A DNA stretch of 64,000 bases from Geodermatophilus tzadiensis (GCF_003002915.1 NZ_PVTG01000010.1:62001-126000); one strand, 5' to 3'; positions 1 to 9,039 are shown, numbered from the stretch's first letter. Translations and numbers: made by a program. The notes: generated from the letters alone by a model not told the origin.

Positions 1-738
1 GGAGACGAGCACGGGCGGCAGCAGCGAGACGCAGCTGGCCAGCGCACTGGCCGCGTAGTCCCCGGCCACGAACCCCTTGATGGAGCTCCAGCCGACGTCG
101 GCCGACCTCGTGGACGTCGCCACGTGCCGGGGGACCAGCCGGCGGAACACGAAGGCGTTGACCACCAGGACGGCCAGCAGGGTGGGCACCACCAGCGCGG
201 CGAGCGCACCCCAGCGGCTGGACAGGAGCACCAGCGGGAACAGCAGCGCCACGCGGAGCAGCCCGGCCACCAGGTTCTCCAGGGGCACCCACACGGCGCT
301 GCCGAGCGCGGTGAGCGCGCCGTCCTGGACCAGGAACAGGGCGTAGCACAGCGTCGCGCCCACGAAGACCAGCGGGACGAACCACTCGTCGCCGAGGATG
401 GCGCTGCCGAAGCCCAGGGCGACGAAGCCGAGCGTGACCACCAGGCCCATGCCCAGCGCCAGGCCGTAGGCGCGGGCGATGAAGCCGCCGGTCGCGCGGC
501 CGGCCTGGGGGACGAAGCGGAGCAGCACGCTGACGATGTTGAGCTGGGCCAGCCCCGCCAGGAAGGTGATGGCGGACAGGGCCGACGACGCCTCACCGAC
601 CGCCGAGGCCGGCAGCACGCGGGCGGCCACGATCCAGAACACGATGCCCAGGACACCGGTGAGGACCGTGGAGGCCATGAGCGCCACGGCGTTGAGCTCC
701 ATGGCCCGGCGCTTGCGCGGGGCCGCGGTGGCGGTCAC
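1..738 (-). CDS. Polysaccharide flippase (MOP/Wzx-like membrane protein), 3' end outside window
   Basis: Reading the minus strand from a GTG at 738 gives an uninterrupted, very hydrophobic frame running off the left edge (about 245 residues visible). It starts VTATAAPRKRRAMELNAV and continues with several membrane segments separated by short basic loops. This is the usual look of oligosaccharide or lipid-linked repeat-unit flippases of the MOP superfamily, which would export the glycan built by the upstream enzymes. The GTG overlaps the stop of the double glycosyltransferase (GTGA), indicating translational coupling as the last visible gene of the operon. An ATG 12 codons further in is an alternative start. 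The exact subfamily (Wzx-type or other MOP) cannot be decided from the partial sequence. Confidence 0.8.
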   Translation of the reverse strand, partial: MTATAAPRKRRAMELNAVALMASTVLTGVLGIVFWIVAARVLPASAVGEASSALSAITFLAGLAQLNIVSVLLRFVPQAGRATGGFIARAYGLALGMGLVVTLGFVALGFGSAILGDEWFVPLVFVGATLCYALFLVQDGALTALGSAVWVPLENLVAGLLRVALLFPLVLLSSRWGALAALVVPTLLAVLVVNAFVFRRLVPRHVATSTRSADVGWSSIKGFVAGDYAASALASCVSLLPPVLVS

Positions 739-3311
739 GAGGTCTCCTTCGAGCGGGCCGTGAGGTAGGCGCGGGGCCCGGACACCATGCCCCGGAGGCG
801 CAGCCGGCGGAGCTCCGCCGGGAGGCCCTCGAGCAGGGTGGTCACCCCGGGGTCCCGGGGGCGGAGCCGGCCGCGGACCACCGTGAGCACCGCGTGTGCC
901 AGGCCGATCAGGTGGCGGGGGTCGCGCGCGACGACGGCCGTCAGCAGCGCGGTGAACCCCGTCCCGTAGCCGGCCATCTGGCGGGCGAGCTCCGCGTCGG
1001 TGCGGCGGTGCGCGTGGCTGGTGATCGCCGTGGGCTCGTACCCGAGCACCCGGCCGGAGGCCAGCATCCGGACGACCATGTCGACGTCCTCGCCGCCGCG
1101 GCTGGGCGTCCCGGTGCCGAGCGCCTCGTCGAAGGGCCCCTGCGCGCGCAGGGCGGCGGCCCGGAAGGCCATGTTCGCGCCCATGAAGGTGCCCAGCTGG
1201 TAGAGCGAGTGCGTGCGGACGGTGCGCAGGGCGCCGTCCACCCGCCGCTGGACCAGGACCCGGTAGCGCGCCGGGTGCCAGGACCACGCGCGGGGGCGCT
1301 CGACGCGGAAGGTCTCGGCGACGAGCACCTTCGCCGCCCCGCCGCTGTGGTGCTCGAACAGCTCCTGCGCCGGGGTCTCCAGCTCGCTGGGGAGCACCAG
1401 GCCGCCGAGGCCGTCGACCCCCGGCTCCGCCGCGAACCGCTCGGCCAGTGCCCGGGTCCAGTGCCGGTCGGCCTCGACGTCGTCGTCGGTGAAGGCGACC
1501 ACGTCGCCCACGGCCTCGGCGACGCCGCGGTTGCGCGCCGCCGAGATCCCGGGGACGGGCTGGCGGAGCAGGCGCACCCGCGGGTCGTCGAGCTCCGGCA
1601 CGCTGCCGGCGGCATCGCCGTCGGAGGTGCCGTCAGGAGTGCCGGGCCGGTTGTCGACGACGAGCACCTCGACCGGCGGGAGCTCCTGGTCCAGCAGCGC
1701 ACGCAGGCAGCGGGAGAGCCCGGCGGGGCGCTCGAGCATGGTCGGGATGACCACGGAGACGCTCGGCAGCGCAGCCCCGGCCGTGACCGGGGCGTCCGCC
1801 GCGGAGGGCTCCACCAGCCGCTGCAGGGCGGCGTCGAGGGTGGCGCGGTCGAGCGCCTCGGGCAGGGGGAGGGGAACCAGCCCCACGGGGCGCGCCCCCC
1901 GCCGCGCGACGACGAGCACGGCTCCGTACCGGGCGGCGTCCGCGTCGTCCAGGAGCGGACCGCCGCCGCCGTCGAGGTCCCGGTGGACGACCCTGGTCGG
2001 CCGCCATCCGTCGTCCCCGGTGGGTGACCCCGCCGCCGGGAGGGCCGCGGCGCGCCGGTCCAGCCGCCGCTGGCGGAGGTAGGCCCCGGGTCCGCGGAGC
2101 ATGCCGGCCCGGTTCGCCGACAGCAGCTCGGCGGGGAAGTCCGCCGCGAGTCCGGAGACGCGCAGGCTGTCGGAGCTGGTCATGTCCCGCACCGCCCTGC
2201 CGGCCAGCGCCGCCAGCCGGAGGAGGACGAGCGGTGAGTCGACGACCAGGGAGGTGTAGAAGGCGGTGAGGCCCGTGCCGTACCCCTCCATCTGCCGGCG
2301 GAGCCCGGCGAGGTCGCGGCGGTGGTGGTGCCGGGTGACGGCACCGGGGTGGTAGAGCGTGCGGTGCCCCGAGCGCAGCAGGTCGGTGAACACCCGCGTG
2401 TCCTCCGCGCCGTGGGTCAGGGTGCCGGCGCCGAGCGCGACGTCGAAGCCGCCGACGGCCCGCAGCGCCGCGGTGCGGAACGCCATGTTGGCGCCGACCC
2501 CGAAGGGGGGCAGCGGGTAGAGGGGACTCTGGCGGTCCCCGCTGCCCGGCCCGAACTCGGCCGGCGTGAACCCGCGGCCCTTGCTGTGCCCGCCGAACTG
2601 CTCGAACCAGACCTGCGCGCGGGTCGCCAGCTCGGCGGGGACGACCAGCCCGGACACGGCGGCGGCGTGCGGCCGCTCGGTCAGGGCGCGGGTCAGCTCC
2701 GACAGCCACATCGGGTCGGCGACCTCGTCGTCGTCGATCCAGGCGACGACCTCGCCCTCCAGCGGCTCCTGCAGGGCCCGGTTGCGGGCCCGGGACAGGC
2801 CGGGCCGCGGCTCGACGACGTACCGGACGTCCAGCCGGCCCGCGAAGCGCGCGACCACGTCCGCGGTGGCGGTGCTGACCGGCGCGTTGTCGACCACCCA
2901 GACCGCGAAGTCGGGGTGGTCCTGCGCGGTCAGGCTCTCCAGGCAGGCGGCCAGCGCCTCGGGCCGCTCCCTCGTGCACAGCACGACGCTGGCGCGCGGG
3001 GCGACGGCCAGGTGGCGGGCGTGCAGCTCGCCGAAGCCGGGACCGCCGGCGCGACGGCGGCGCACGACGTCGCCCCAGCGCTCGTCCAGGAGCCGCCGGA
3101 GCTCCTCGGCCGGCAGTCCCCCGTCCGGGAGGGACACGACCTCCCAGCCCACGGGCTCGCCGTCCAGGCGCAGCAGCAGCCAGGCCTCGTCCGCGGTCGA
3201 CCCGTCCGGAGCCGTGCGCTGCAGCGGACCCACCGGGTCCGAGAGCTCCACGTCCAGCACGTGTGCCGCGATGGTGTGGACCGCCGGAGCGGTGTCCTCG
3301 ACCAGCGCCAT
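735..3311 (-). CDS. Tandem double family 2 glycosyltransferase (858 aa)
   Basis: The protein holds two complete GT-A type family 2 glycosyltransferase units. Unit 1 has its nucleotide-binding start (SVVLCTRERPE) near residue 108, a DDDE metal site at 193-196, GANMAF at 273-278 and GYGTG at 343-347. Unit 2 repeats these at about 518, 609-612, 711-716 and 781-785. Each unit is preceded by a small module of about 90 residues and ends in a similar tail (GPGAYL at 407, GPRAYL at 845), so the whole 430-residue block is duplicated. Single GT2 enzymes are usually 250-350 aa. Each unit probably transfers a sugar from a nucleotide donor in the cytoplasm; donor and acceptor are unknown. It lies between the deacetylase (33-bp gap) and the flippase (4-bp overlap). 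One unit could be non-catalytic, but both keep the acidic motif. Confidence 0.85.
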   Translation of the reverse strand: MALVEDTAPAVHTIAAHVLDVELSDPVGPLQRTAPDGSTADEAWLLLRLDGEPVGWEVVSLPDGGLPAEELRRLLDERWGDVVRRRRAGGPGFGELHARHLAVAPRASVVLCTRERPEALAACLESLTAQDHPDFAVWVVDNAPVSTATADVVARFAGRLDVRYVVEPRPGLSRARNRALQEPLEGEVVAWIDDDEVADPMWLSELTRALTERPHAAAVSGLVVPAELATRAQVWFEQFGGHSKGRGFTPAEFGPGSGDRQSPLYPLPPFGVGANMAFRTAALRAVGGFDVALGAGTLTHGAEDTRVFTDLLRSGHRTLYHPGAVTRHHHRRDLAGLRRQMEGYGTGLTAFYTSLVVDSPLVLLRLAALAGRAVRDMTSSDSLRVSGLAADFPAELLSANRAGMLRGPGAYLRQRRLDRRAAALPAAGSPTGDDGWRPTRVVHRDLDGGGGPLLDDADAARYGAVLVVARRGARPVGLVPLPLPEALDRATLDAALQRLVEPSAADAPVTAGAALPSVSVVIPTMLERPAGLSRCLRALLDQELPPVEVLVVDNRPGTPDGTSDGDAAGSVPELDDPRVRLLRQPVPGISAARNRGVAEAVGDVVAFTDDDVEADRHWTRALAERFAAEPGVDGLGGLVLPSELETPAQELFEHHSGGAAKVLVAETFRVERPRAWSWHPARYRVLVQRRVDGALRTVRTHSLYQLGTFMGANMAFRAAALRAQGPFDEALGTGTPSRGGEDVDMVVRMLASGRVLGYEPTAITSHAHRRTDAELARQMAGYGTGFTALLTAVVARDPRHLIGLAHAVLTVVRGRLRPRDPGVTTLLEGLPAELRRLRLRGMVSGPRAYLTARSKETS

Positions 3312-3344
3312 CTCAGCTCGAACCGTCCGTTCCCCCAGTGCAGC

Positions 3345-4169
3345 TCATGTCAGCTCGCGGCCCAGCACGTGCTTGGCGGCGCGGCGAGCGGTGCGCCACG
3401 CCGGCGCGGCGGCGCGCTTGACGTGCGGCGCGAGCCCGGGCTCGCCCCTCTCGACGAGCGCCCGGAAGGCCTCGCCGGTGTCCCCCGGCCGGACGTGCAG
3501 GCGGGGGAGACGGTACGGATCGTCCGCGGAGGTGGCGATCCTCCGCCCGACGATGCACCCGTTCGAGTAGCCGGCCTCGGCGACCGCGCGCGCGACCCGG
3601 CGACTGGAGTAGCCGTGGGGGTAGCAGAAGGAGACCACCGGCCGGCCGAGGGCGTCCTCGATGGCCCGGCGGCTGTCGACCACCTCCCGGCGCAGGTCGC
3701 CGGGGGAGAGCGTGTCGAGCGTCCGGTGGTCGACCGAGTGGCTGCCGATCTCCACGCCGGCCTCGGCGGCGTCGGCCAGCTCCGACCAGCTCAGCCGGGA
3801 CCCGTGCGGGTCGCCGGGCGGCAGCCGGAGGCCGACGTCGGCGGTGGGGACGTACATCGTGGCGCGGGCGCCCAGCGAGACGAGCACCTCCACCGCGTGC
3901 GTGAAGTCGAGCAGCCCGTCGTCGAAGGTCACGCCCACGACCCGGGCGTCGGGGTCGGCGGCGCGGGCGGCGAGCGCCTCGGTGAGGCCGAGGAGGCGCC
4001 AGCCGTCCGCGGCGAGGGCGCCGAGCTGCTCGGCGAGCTCGTGCACGGGGACGGCGTGCTCGTCCGGCGTGGCCGGCGGCGTCGCAGGGGTCGAGTGGTA
4101 CATCAGCACGGGCATCCGCCACCGCACCGACGGGCGCAGCAGGTCGGCGGCCGCGGTCCGGGCGCTCAT
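3345..4169 (-). CDS. Polysaccharide deacetylase (NodB-type, CE4)
   Basis: A 274-residue carbohydrate esterase family 4 protein. The NodB fold is marked by VLMYHS near residue 21, TFDDG at 81-85 (catalytic Asp and first metal Asp) and SHSVDH at 143-148 (the two metal-binding His). YPHGYSS near 200 matches the usual motif 3 region. Such enzymes remove N- or O-acetyl groups from polysaccharide sugars. No signal peptide is seen, so it may act in the cytoplasm on lipid-linked intermediates. The ATG at 4169 overlaps the stop of the upstream glycosyltransferase (ATGA), which decides this start over longer upstream readings. Confidence 0.88.
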   Translation of the reverse strand: MSARTAAADLLRPSVRWRMPVLMYHSTPATPPATPDEHAVPVHELAEQLGALAADGWRLLGLTEALAARAADPDARVVGVTFDDGLLDFTHAVEVLVSLGARATMYVPTADVGLRLPPGDPHGSRLSWSELADAAEAGVEIGSHSVDHRTLDTLSPGDLRREVVDSRRAIEDALGRPVVSFCYPHGYSSRRVARAVAEAGYSNGCIVGRRIATSADDPYRLPRLHVRPGDTGEAFRALVERGEPGLAPHVKRAAAPAWRTARRAAKHVLGRELT

Positions 4170-5188
4170 CGTGCGCCTCCGGCCCGGGGACGGCGGGCCG
4201 GCGCGGCCCCGCCCTCGCCCGGGGTCTCGCGCGCGAGGTCGTCGACGACGGCCACGGGGACGGCCGGCCGGTGGCCGCCCGGCCGTGCGGTGAGGTACCC
4301 GAGCCCCGCTGCCGCGACCCCGGCCAGGATGGCGGCGGCCCGGCCGAGCCCGCCGGCGACGTCGCCGCGCAGGGCCGCGGCGAGGTTGCGGCCGACGCCG
4401 GCCAGCAGCACCGAGCGCACGTAGGCGGCCTCCTCGGCCAGGACGTGCTCGCCGGCCGTCGGGAGCGCCGCCATGTGCCGCTTGCCGGCGCCCTCGAGGT
4501 GGCTGCGGCGGAGGAAGAAGCGGAACGTCCGGCGCTCCGGCGGCACCTCGTGCCAGACCACCGCGGACGGGGTGAACCGCCAGCGGGCGCCGGGGCCGGT
4601 GTGGGCGTTGAGGCGCAGGCACAGCTCGGTGTCCTCGGGCTGCGAGGCCTCACCGACCTTGCCGAAGTCGTCGCTGAAGCCCCCGACCGCCAGCAGCGCG
4701 GTCCGGCGGACCAGCATGTTGGCGCCCCAGACGTTGCGGACGTCGGTGCCCCCGCGCCGGGGGATCGAGCCGCCGACGACCCAGGAGAACTCCCGGGGGA
4801 ACCACCGGGGCGCGCCGTCCGGCCAGCGTGCCTCGATCGCGCCCCCGACCCCGGTGGCGAAGGGAGCCGCGCGGTGGGCCCGCAGCAGCTCCTCGATCCA
4901 GTCCGGCTCGGCCACCTCGTCGTCGTCGAGGAAGGCGATCAGCTCGGCCGTGCTGACCAGCGCACCGGTGTTGCGGCCGCCGGAGGCACCCCGGGAGTAC
5001 TGGTTGGCCACCACGCGCGCGCGGTCCCCGACCTCGCGGCGCAGCCGGTGCAGCAGGGTGTCGTTGTGGTCGACGACCACGATCAGCTCGACCGGGACGG
5101 TCTGCGCCACCGCGGAGTCCACCGCGCGCAGGATGTCGGTCCAGCGGGCCTCGCTGAAGCAGGGCACGACCACGGCGACGGAGGTCAT
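4166..5188 (-). CDS. Family 2 glycosyltransferase
   Basis: A 340-residue GT2 protein. It begins MTSVAVVVPCFSE, has the GT-A donor-binding start, DDDE at 88-91, WGANMLVRR, and an ED pair in SQPEDTELCLRL that usually supplies the catalytic base. The C-terminal part is hydrophobic and alanine-rich and may contact the membrane. The start ATG at 5188 overlaps the stop of the upstream gene (ATGA); a longer in-frame reading to 5305 would overlap that gene by over 100 bp and is rejected. Donor and acceptor cannot be read from the sequence. It is the second gene of the operon. Confidence 0.85.
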   Translation of the reverse strand: MTSVAVVVPCFSEARWTDILRAVDSAVAQTVPVELIVVVDHNDTLLHRLRREVGDRARVVANQYSRGASGGRNTGALVSTAELIAFLDDDEVAEPDWIEELLRAHRAAPFATGVGGAIEARWPDGAPRWFPREFSWVVGGSIPRRGGTDVRNVWGANMLVRRTALLAVGGFSDDFGKVGEASQPEDTELCLRLNAHTGPGARWRFTPSAVVWHEVPPERRTFRFFLRRSHLEGAGKRHMAALPTAGEHVLAEEAAYVRSVLLAGVGRNLAAALRGDVAGGLGRAAAILAGVAAAGLGYLTARPGGHRPAVPVAVVDDLARETPGEGGAAPARRPRAGGAR

Positions 5189-6024
5189 GCCACCTCCTCG
5201 ACGTCCACCACTCCGGCGCGGGGCAGGGGCGCCGCCCACTCGGCCGCCGAGGGCCGGGGAACGGTCCCGTGGGCGCCGTTGACCCGCTCGACGAGCAGGG
5301 CCCACAGGACCCGCATGCCGTCCCGCCAGGTGTTGAGGTTGCTCTGCCCGTGCAGGCGGGGGAACTCGAAGCTGGGGACCTCGGCGATGGTCAGCCGGGC
5401 CTTGGCCACGCGCGTGTTGATGATCGTCTCGATCTCGAACCCGTCACCCCAGGCCTTGTGGTCGCGCTCGCCCTCGGAGGCGTCGAGCGCGAGCACCGGC
5501 AGGCAGTGCGTCCAGAAGGCGTTGTACCCGTAGCAGAGGTCGCTGTAGGAGGTGCCGTAGAGCACGTTGACGATCCGGTTGAGCCACCGGTTGCCCCAGG
5601 CGCGCAGCCGGGTGATGTCGGCGCTGCCGCCGCCCGGCGCGAAGCGGGTGCCCTTGGCGAAGTCGGCGCCGGCCGTGAGCGCCGCGACGTAGGCCGGGAT
5701 CTCCCGCGGGTCGGCCGACCCGTCGGCGTCGAGCATGACCACGACGTCACCGGTCACCGCCTGGAAGCCGCACGCCAGGGCGTTGCCCTTGCCGCGCCGG
5801 TTCTGGCGCACGACGACGACGCCGGGACGCAGCCGGCGGGCCACCTCGACGGTGTCGTCGACGCTGCGCCCGTCGACCACGATGACCTCGTGCAGGTCGT
5901 CCGGGAGCAGGCCGAACACGTGCGGGAGGTTCTTGGCCTCGTTGTACGTGGGGATGACCACGCTGATGCGCGGCGCGGCGTGGGTGCGGCGGTGGTGCAG
6001 AGCGGTGCCCTCGTGTGGGCGCAT
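5185..6024 (-). CDS. Family 2 glycosyltransferase, DPM1/GtrB-like
   Basis: A 279-residue GT2 enzyme with ISVVIPTYNEAKNL near residue 20, VVDGRSVDDT at 49-58 and DADGSAD at 99-105. These match dolichyl- or polyprenyl-phosphate sugar synthases, which load a sugar on a lipid phosphate. No C-terminal membrane pair is present, so it resembles the soluble DPM1 type. It is the first gene of the minus-strand operon, with AGAGGA about 6 nt before the ATG as ribosome-binding site. It ends in an ATGA overlap with the next gene. The actual sugar and lipid acceptor are unknown. Confidence 0.82.
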   Translation of the reverse strand: MRPHEGTALHHRRTHAAPRISVVIPTYNEAKNLPHVFGLLPDDLHEVIVVDGRSVDDTVEVARRLRPGVVVVRQNRRGKGNALACGFQAVTGDVVVMLDADGSADPREIPAYVAALTAGADFAKGTRFAPGGGSADITRLRAWGNRWLNRIVNVLYGTSYSDLCYGYNAFWTHCLPVLALDASEGERDHKAWGDGFEIETIINTRVAKARLTIAEVPSFEFPRLHGQSNLNTWRDGMRVLWALLVERVNGAHGTVPRPSAAEWAAPLPRAGVVDVEEVA

Positions 6025-6401
6025 GCCCGTCCTCTCGTTGCGGGAACGGGTCCGGTTTCGCCTCTGCTCGCCGTCGGGTCCGTGGCGACCATGTCGCCCG
6101 ACGGGTCATCGCTACCCGTGGTGCTGCTGCTGAGTGGTGTCCTCTTGGCCGGTCAGTCGGCGCAGGAGCACCGGGACGCGTGACGGCACCTCGGTGTGCG
6201 GGTCCCCGTGCCACCTGGCCGGCGTCGCATCCCATGCTGACCGAGGGTCGCGGTCCTGTCCACAGAGTGCAGGACACGTCACGTCATGGGGTGAACGACG
6301 CCCCGCTCGGGAACGCGCAGCGCAGCGGGGTAGCGGGGTGGGTCGCCCGTCCGGGTGGGCACGTCCCCCGGACGGGCACGCGCCGACGGATCCGTCGTGG
6401 G
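6025..6401. other. Intergenic region upstream of the glycan operon
   Basis: These 377 bp separate the 5' end of the minus-strand glycan operon from the 3' end of the lipoprotein hydrolase gene. The right part holds a perfect inverted repeat (annotated separately). The left part should carry the operon promoter, but I cannot point to a convincing -35/-10 pair. No small gene or RNA is evident. Confidence 0.5.
6345..6377 (-). terminator. GC hairpin terminator after the lipoprotein hydrolase
   Basis: GCCCGTCCGGG (6345-6355) and CCCGGACGGGC (6367-6377) are perfect 11-bp arms around an 11-nt loop. The hairpin lies 25 bp past the stop of the minus-strand hydrolase gene. There is no T-run, as is usual for actinobacterial intrinsic terminators. 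Confidence 0.6.
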
Positions 6402-7352
6402 TCAGCCGAGCCGGTCGTCGACGAGCTCGGCCGTCCCGGACCCGTCGACGGCCGAGCGCATGAGGGCCAGCCCCTCCGGGTCGATGTCCAGCGCCCACAG
6501 CAGGTAGTCGGTGGTGGCCTCGGCGACGACCGGCCAGGTCGGGGAGGAGGCGTCGTCGTAGGCGCGGCTGTGGTCGGCGTCGGGGACCTCGATGAAGGCC
6601 TTGGGGTCCGGGGCCCGGCCGTAGAGCTCCGCGCCCTGCTCGAGCGGGATGGCGTCGTCCTGGCCGCCGTGGACGAAGAGCAGGGGCCGGCCGGTCTGGG
6701 CGAAGGGCTGGGCCGGCACCGGCCCGAGCTCCGGCACGAGGTAGGTCAGCTCCCCGCCCGCGAGGACGAGCGCGGCGTCGAACCGGTCGTCGAGGTCCCC
6801 CTCGCTGCGCAGCAGGGCCGTCGTCAGCGCGCCCAGGGAGTGCCCGGCCGCGGCGAGCCGCTCCTCGTCGACGAGCCCCGCGATGTCACTGTCCTGCGTC
6901 CGGCTCAGCTCGAGGACCTGGTCGAGGACGAAGGACACGTCCGCCGGCTGCTGCACCACGTCGGCGCGGATCTCCTCGGTCCCCTCGGCGCTCAGCGGGA
7001 ACCGCGGCGCCGCGACGACGATGCCGGCCGAGGCCCAGCGGCTGAGCAGCTCCTCGTAGGCCTCGGGCGAGGCGAGGTACCCGTGGCTGAACACGACCAG
7101 CGGGTAGGGGCCGTCCCCGTCGGCCGGGTACCAGATCGTGGTCTCCAGCGTCCGGCTCGCCTGCAGCTGGTTCCCCTCGAAGTCCACGGTCGGCCTCGAC
7201 GGGTCCTCGAGGGGAACGGTCGTGCTCGTCACCTCCAGCCCGGTGGGCTCGGCCGGTGCGGGCTCGCCGTCGGTGGTGGCGGAGGAGCAGCCGGCGACGA
7301 GGAGGAGAGCCACGAGTGCGAGGAGGACGCGGTCGCGCCGGCGGTTCACCAT
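6402..7352 (-). CDS. Lipoprotein alpha/beta hydrolase (lipase/acetylhydrolase-like)
   Basis: A secreted, lipid-anchored serine hydrolase of about 316 residues. The start MVNRRRDR leads into a hydrophobic stretch and a lipobox (LLVAGC), so the mature protein should be a membrane-attached lipoprotein. The nucleophile elbow GHSLG, an upstream oxyanion region FSHGYLAS, a GGQDD acid motif and a late DADHS histidine give the expected Ser-Asp-His triad order. The fold resembles platelet-activating-factor acetylhydrolase/dienelactone hydrolase types; the substrate is unknown. The ATG at 7352 is chosen because GGAGA precedes it; an ATG six codons earlier (7370) has no ribosome-binding site. Confidence 0.82.
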   Translation of the reverse strand: MVNRRRDRVLLALVALLLVAGCSSATTDGEPAPAEPTGLEVTSTTVPLEDPSRPTVDFEGNQLQASRTLETTIWYPADGDGPYPLVVFSHGYLASPEAYEELLSRWASAGIVVAAPRFPLSAEGTEEIRADVVQQPADVSFVLDQVLELSRTQDSDIAGLVDEERLAAAGHSLGALTTALLRSEGDLDDRFDAALVLAGGELTYLVPELGPVPAQPFAQTGRPLLFVHGGQDDAIPLEQGAELYGRAPDPKAFIEVPDADHSRAYDDASSPTWPVVAEATTDYLLWALDIDPEGLALMRSAVDGSGTAELVDDRLG

Positions 7353-7444
7353 GGGCTCAGTCTCCGGCATCGGGCCGGAGGGCCCCGGACCCAGGGCACC
7401 CGGTGAGGCGTCTCACGGGCGCCGGGACGGGCGGGCGCGGCGGG

Positions 7445-8497
7445 TCAGCCCGCCGTCCACTCCAGCAGCTCGTCGGCGCTCCACGTGTTGACCACGCGGT
7501 CGGGGTCCACCCCCGTCTCGACGGCGCGCTCGCAGCCGTTGCCCTGCCAGTCGAGCTGCCCGGGGGCGTGCGCGTCGGTGTCGATGGCGAAGCTGCAGCC
7601 CAGCTCGACGGCGAGGGCGAGCAGCCGCAGCGGCGGGTCCAGTCGCTCGGGCCGGGAGTTGATCTCCACCGCGGTGCCGTGCTCGACGCAGGCGGAGAAG
7701 ACGGCCTCGGCGTCGAACGCGCTCTCCGGGCGGGGGCGCTGCCGCCGTCCCTCTCGCTGCTCGCGGGGGACGAGCAGCCGGCCGGTGCAGTGCCCGAGGA
7801 CGTCGGTGTGCGGGTTGGCGACGGCGGCGAGCATCCGCTCGGTCATGGCCGCGGACTCGGCGCGCAGGTCGGAGTGCACGCTGGCCACCACGACGTCGAG
7901 GCGGCCGAGCAGCTCGTCGGTCTGGTCGAGGGTGCCGTCGAGGTGGATGTCGCACTCGATGCCGGTGAGGAGCCGGAAGGGGCGCAGCTCCTCGTTGAGC
8001 TCGGCGACCACGTCGAGCTGGCGCTCGAGCCGCTCGGCGGTCAGCCCGTTGGCCACCGTCAGGCGGGGCGAGTGGTCGGTGAGTGCCATGTACTCGTGGC
8101 CCAGCCCGATCGCGGCCTCGGCCATCTCGCGGATCGGGCTGCCGCCGTCGGACCAGTCGGAGTGGGTGTGCAGGTCGCCGCGCAGGGTGGCGCGGAACTC
8201 GGCGACGTCGTCGGCGAGCGGCACGAGCTCGGCGTGCGTCTCCTCCAGCCGGGCGAGGTACTCCGGCACCTCGCCGGCGTGCGCCTGCACGATCGCCGCG
8301 CCGGTCTTGGGGCCGATGCCGCGCAGGTCGGTGAGCGTGCGCGTGCGGATCCGCCGGTCGAGCTCCTCGGGGCCGAGGGCGTCGACGACCGCGGCCGCCG
8401 TGCGGAACGCGGCGACCCGGTGGGTGGGCTCGCGGGCGCGCTCCAGGAGGAAGGCGATCCTCCGGAGCGCGGCCGCGGGCGGGAGCGGCGTGGTCAG
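7445..8497 (-). CDS. PHP-domain phosphoesterase with N-terminal helix-hairpin-helix, probable CTG start
   Basis: About 350 residues. A helix-hairpin-helix segment (LRGIGPKTGAAIV, about 58-70) is followed by a PHP domain with DLHTHSDWSDG (His 110 and 112), ALTDHS, GIECDIH, ASVHS and DTDAHAP, the metal ligands of this phosphoesterase fold. This order resembles the C-terminal half of family X DNA polymerases without the polymerase domain. No ATG, GTG or TTG occurs at a sensible place. A CTG at 8497-8495 overlaps the upstream stop as CTGA and has AGAAGG 5 nt before it, so I take CTG as start. Substrate unknown; the companion gene is DoxX-like. Confidence 0.78.
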   Translation of the reverse strand: MTTPLPPAAALRRIAFLLERAREPTHRVAAFRTAAAVVDALGPEELDRRIRTRTLTDLRGIGPKTGAAIVQAHAGEVPEYLARLEETHAELVPLADDVAEFRATLRGDLHTHSDWSDGGSPIREMAEAAIGLGHEYMALTDHSPRLTVANGLTAERLERQLDVVAELNEELRPFRLLTGIECDIHLDGTLDQTDELLGRLDVVVASVHSDLRAESAAMTERMLAAVANPHTDVLGHCTGRLLVPREQREGRRQRPRPESAFDAEAVFSACVEHGTAVEINSRPERLDPPLRLLALAVELGCSFAIDTDAHAPGQLDWQGNGCERAVETGVDPDRVVNTWSADELLEWTAG

Positions 8498-9039
8498 CTG
8501 GCCTTCTTGAGCTGCTTCTGGGCGCGCTTCTCGGCCTTGGCGGCCCGCTTCTGCGCCTGCTCGACGCTGCGCTCGGTGGCCGTGGAGGCGCGCCGGGCGG
8601 CGCGGCGGGCGCGGTAGCCGACCGACGGGCGGCCCTCGGTGTCCACCGCGGCGATCAGCAGCCCGCCGAGCAGGCCGGCGTTCTTGAGGAAGTTCGACAG
8701 CTGGCCGAAGCGCTCCTCCGGGTCCTCGTGCTCCCAGAACCGGTGGCCGGCCAGCGTCGTCGGCACGATGCTGCCGGCCATCACCAGCGCGGACAGCCGC
8801 GGCAGCTTGCCCAGCGCGAACAGCGAGCCGGCACCGACCTTGATCGCGGCGTCGACCTTCACCCACTGCTCGACGTCCCGGGGCACCTGGACGGGCAGCT
8901 GCTCGTCCGCGGCCCGGGCGATCTGGTCGACGACCGGCCGCGCGCCCGGCACCCGCGTCTGCGGGTTGCGCAGGGTGTCGACGCCGCCGTAGACGAACGA
9001 CGCTGCGAGCAGGGGCCGGGCGATCCGGCGGACCAACAT
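8494..9039 (-). CDS. DoxX-like small membrane protein
   Basis: A 181-residue protein starting MLVRRIARPLLAASFVYGGVDTLRNP, with further hydrophobic segments around residues 65-100 and 118-132, and a Lys/Ala-rich charged tail that looks helical. This matches the DoxX family of small integral membrane proteins whose biochemical role in actinobacteria is not settled. The start ATG follows a weak AGAGG. The stop overlaps the CTG start of the PHP gene, so the two are probably co-translated. Confidence 0.8.
   Translation of the reverse strand: MLVRRIARPLLAASFVYGGVDTLRNPQTRVPGARPVVDQIARAADEQLPVQVPRDVEQWVKVDAAIKVGAGSLFALGKLPRLSALVMAGSIVPTTLAGHRFWEHEDPEERFGQLSNFLKNAGLLGGLLIAAVDTEGRPSVGYRARRAARRASTATERSVEQAQKRAAKAEKRAQKQLKKAS

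Noticed and set aside
124-4424. Long open frames on the plus strand across the glycan operon.
   Set aside because: They are antisense shadows of high-GC minus-strand genes; their translations are low-complexity Arg/Gly/Ala/His strings without domain motifs, while the minus frames carry clear GT2 and CE4 motifs.
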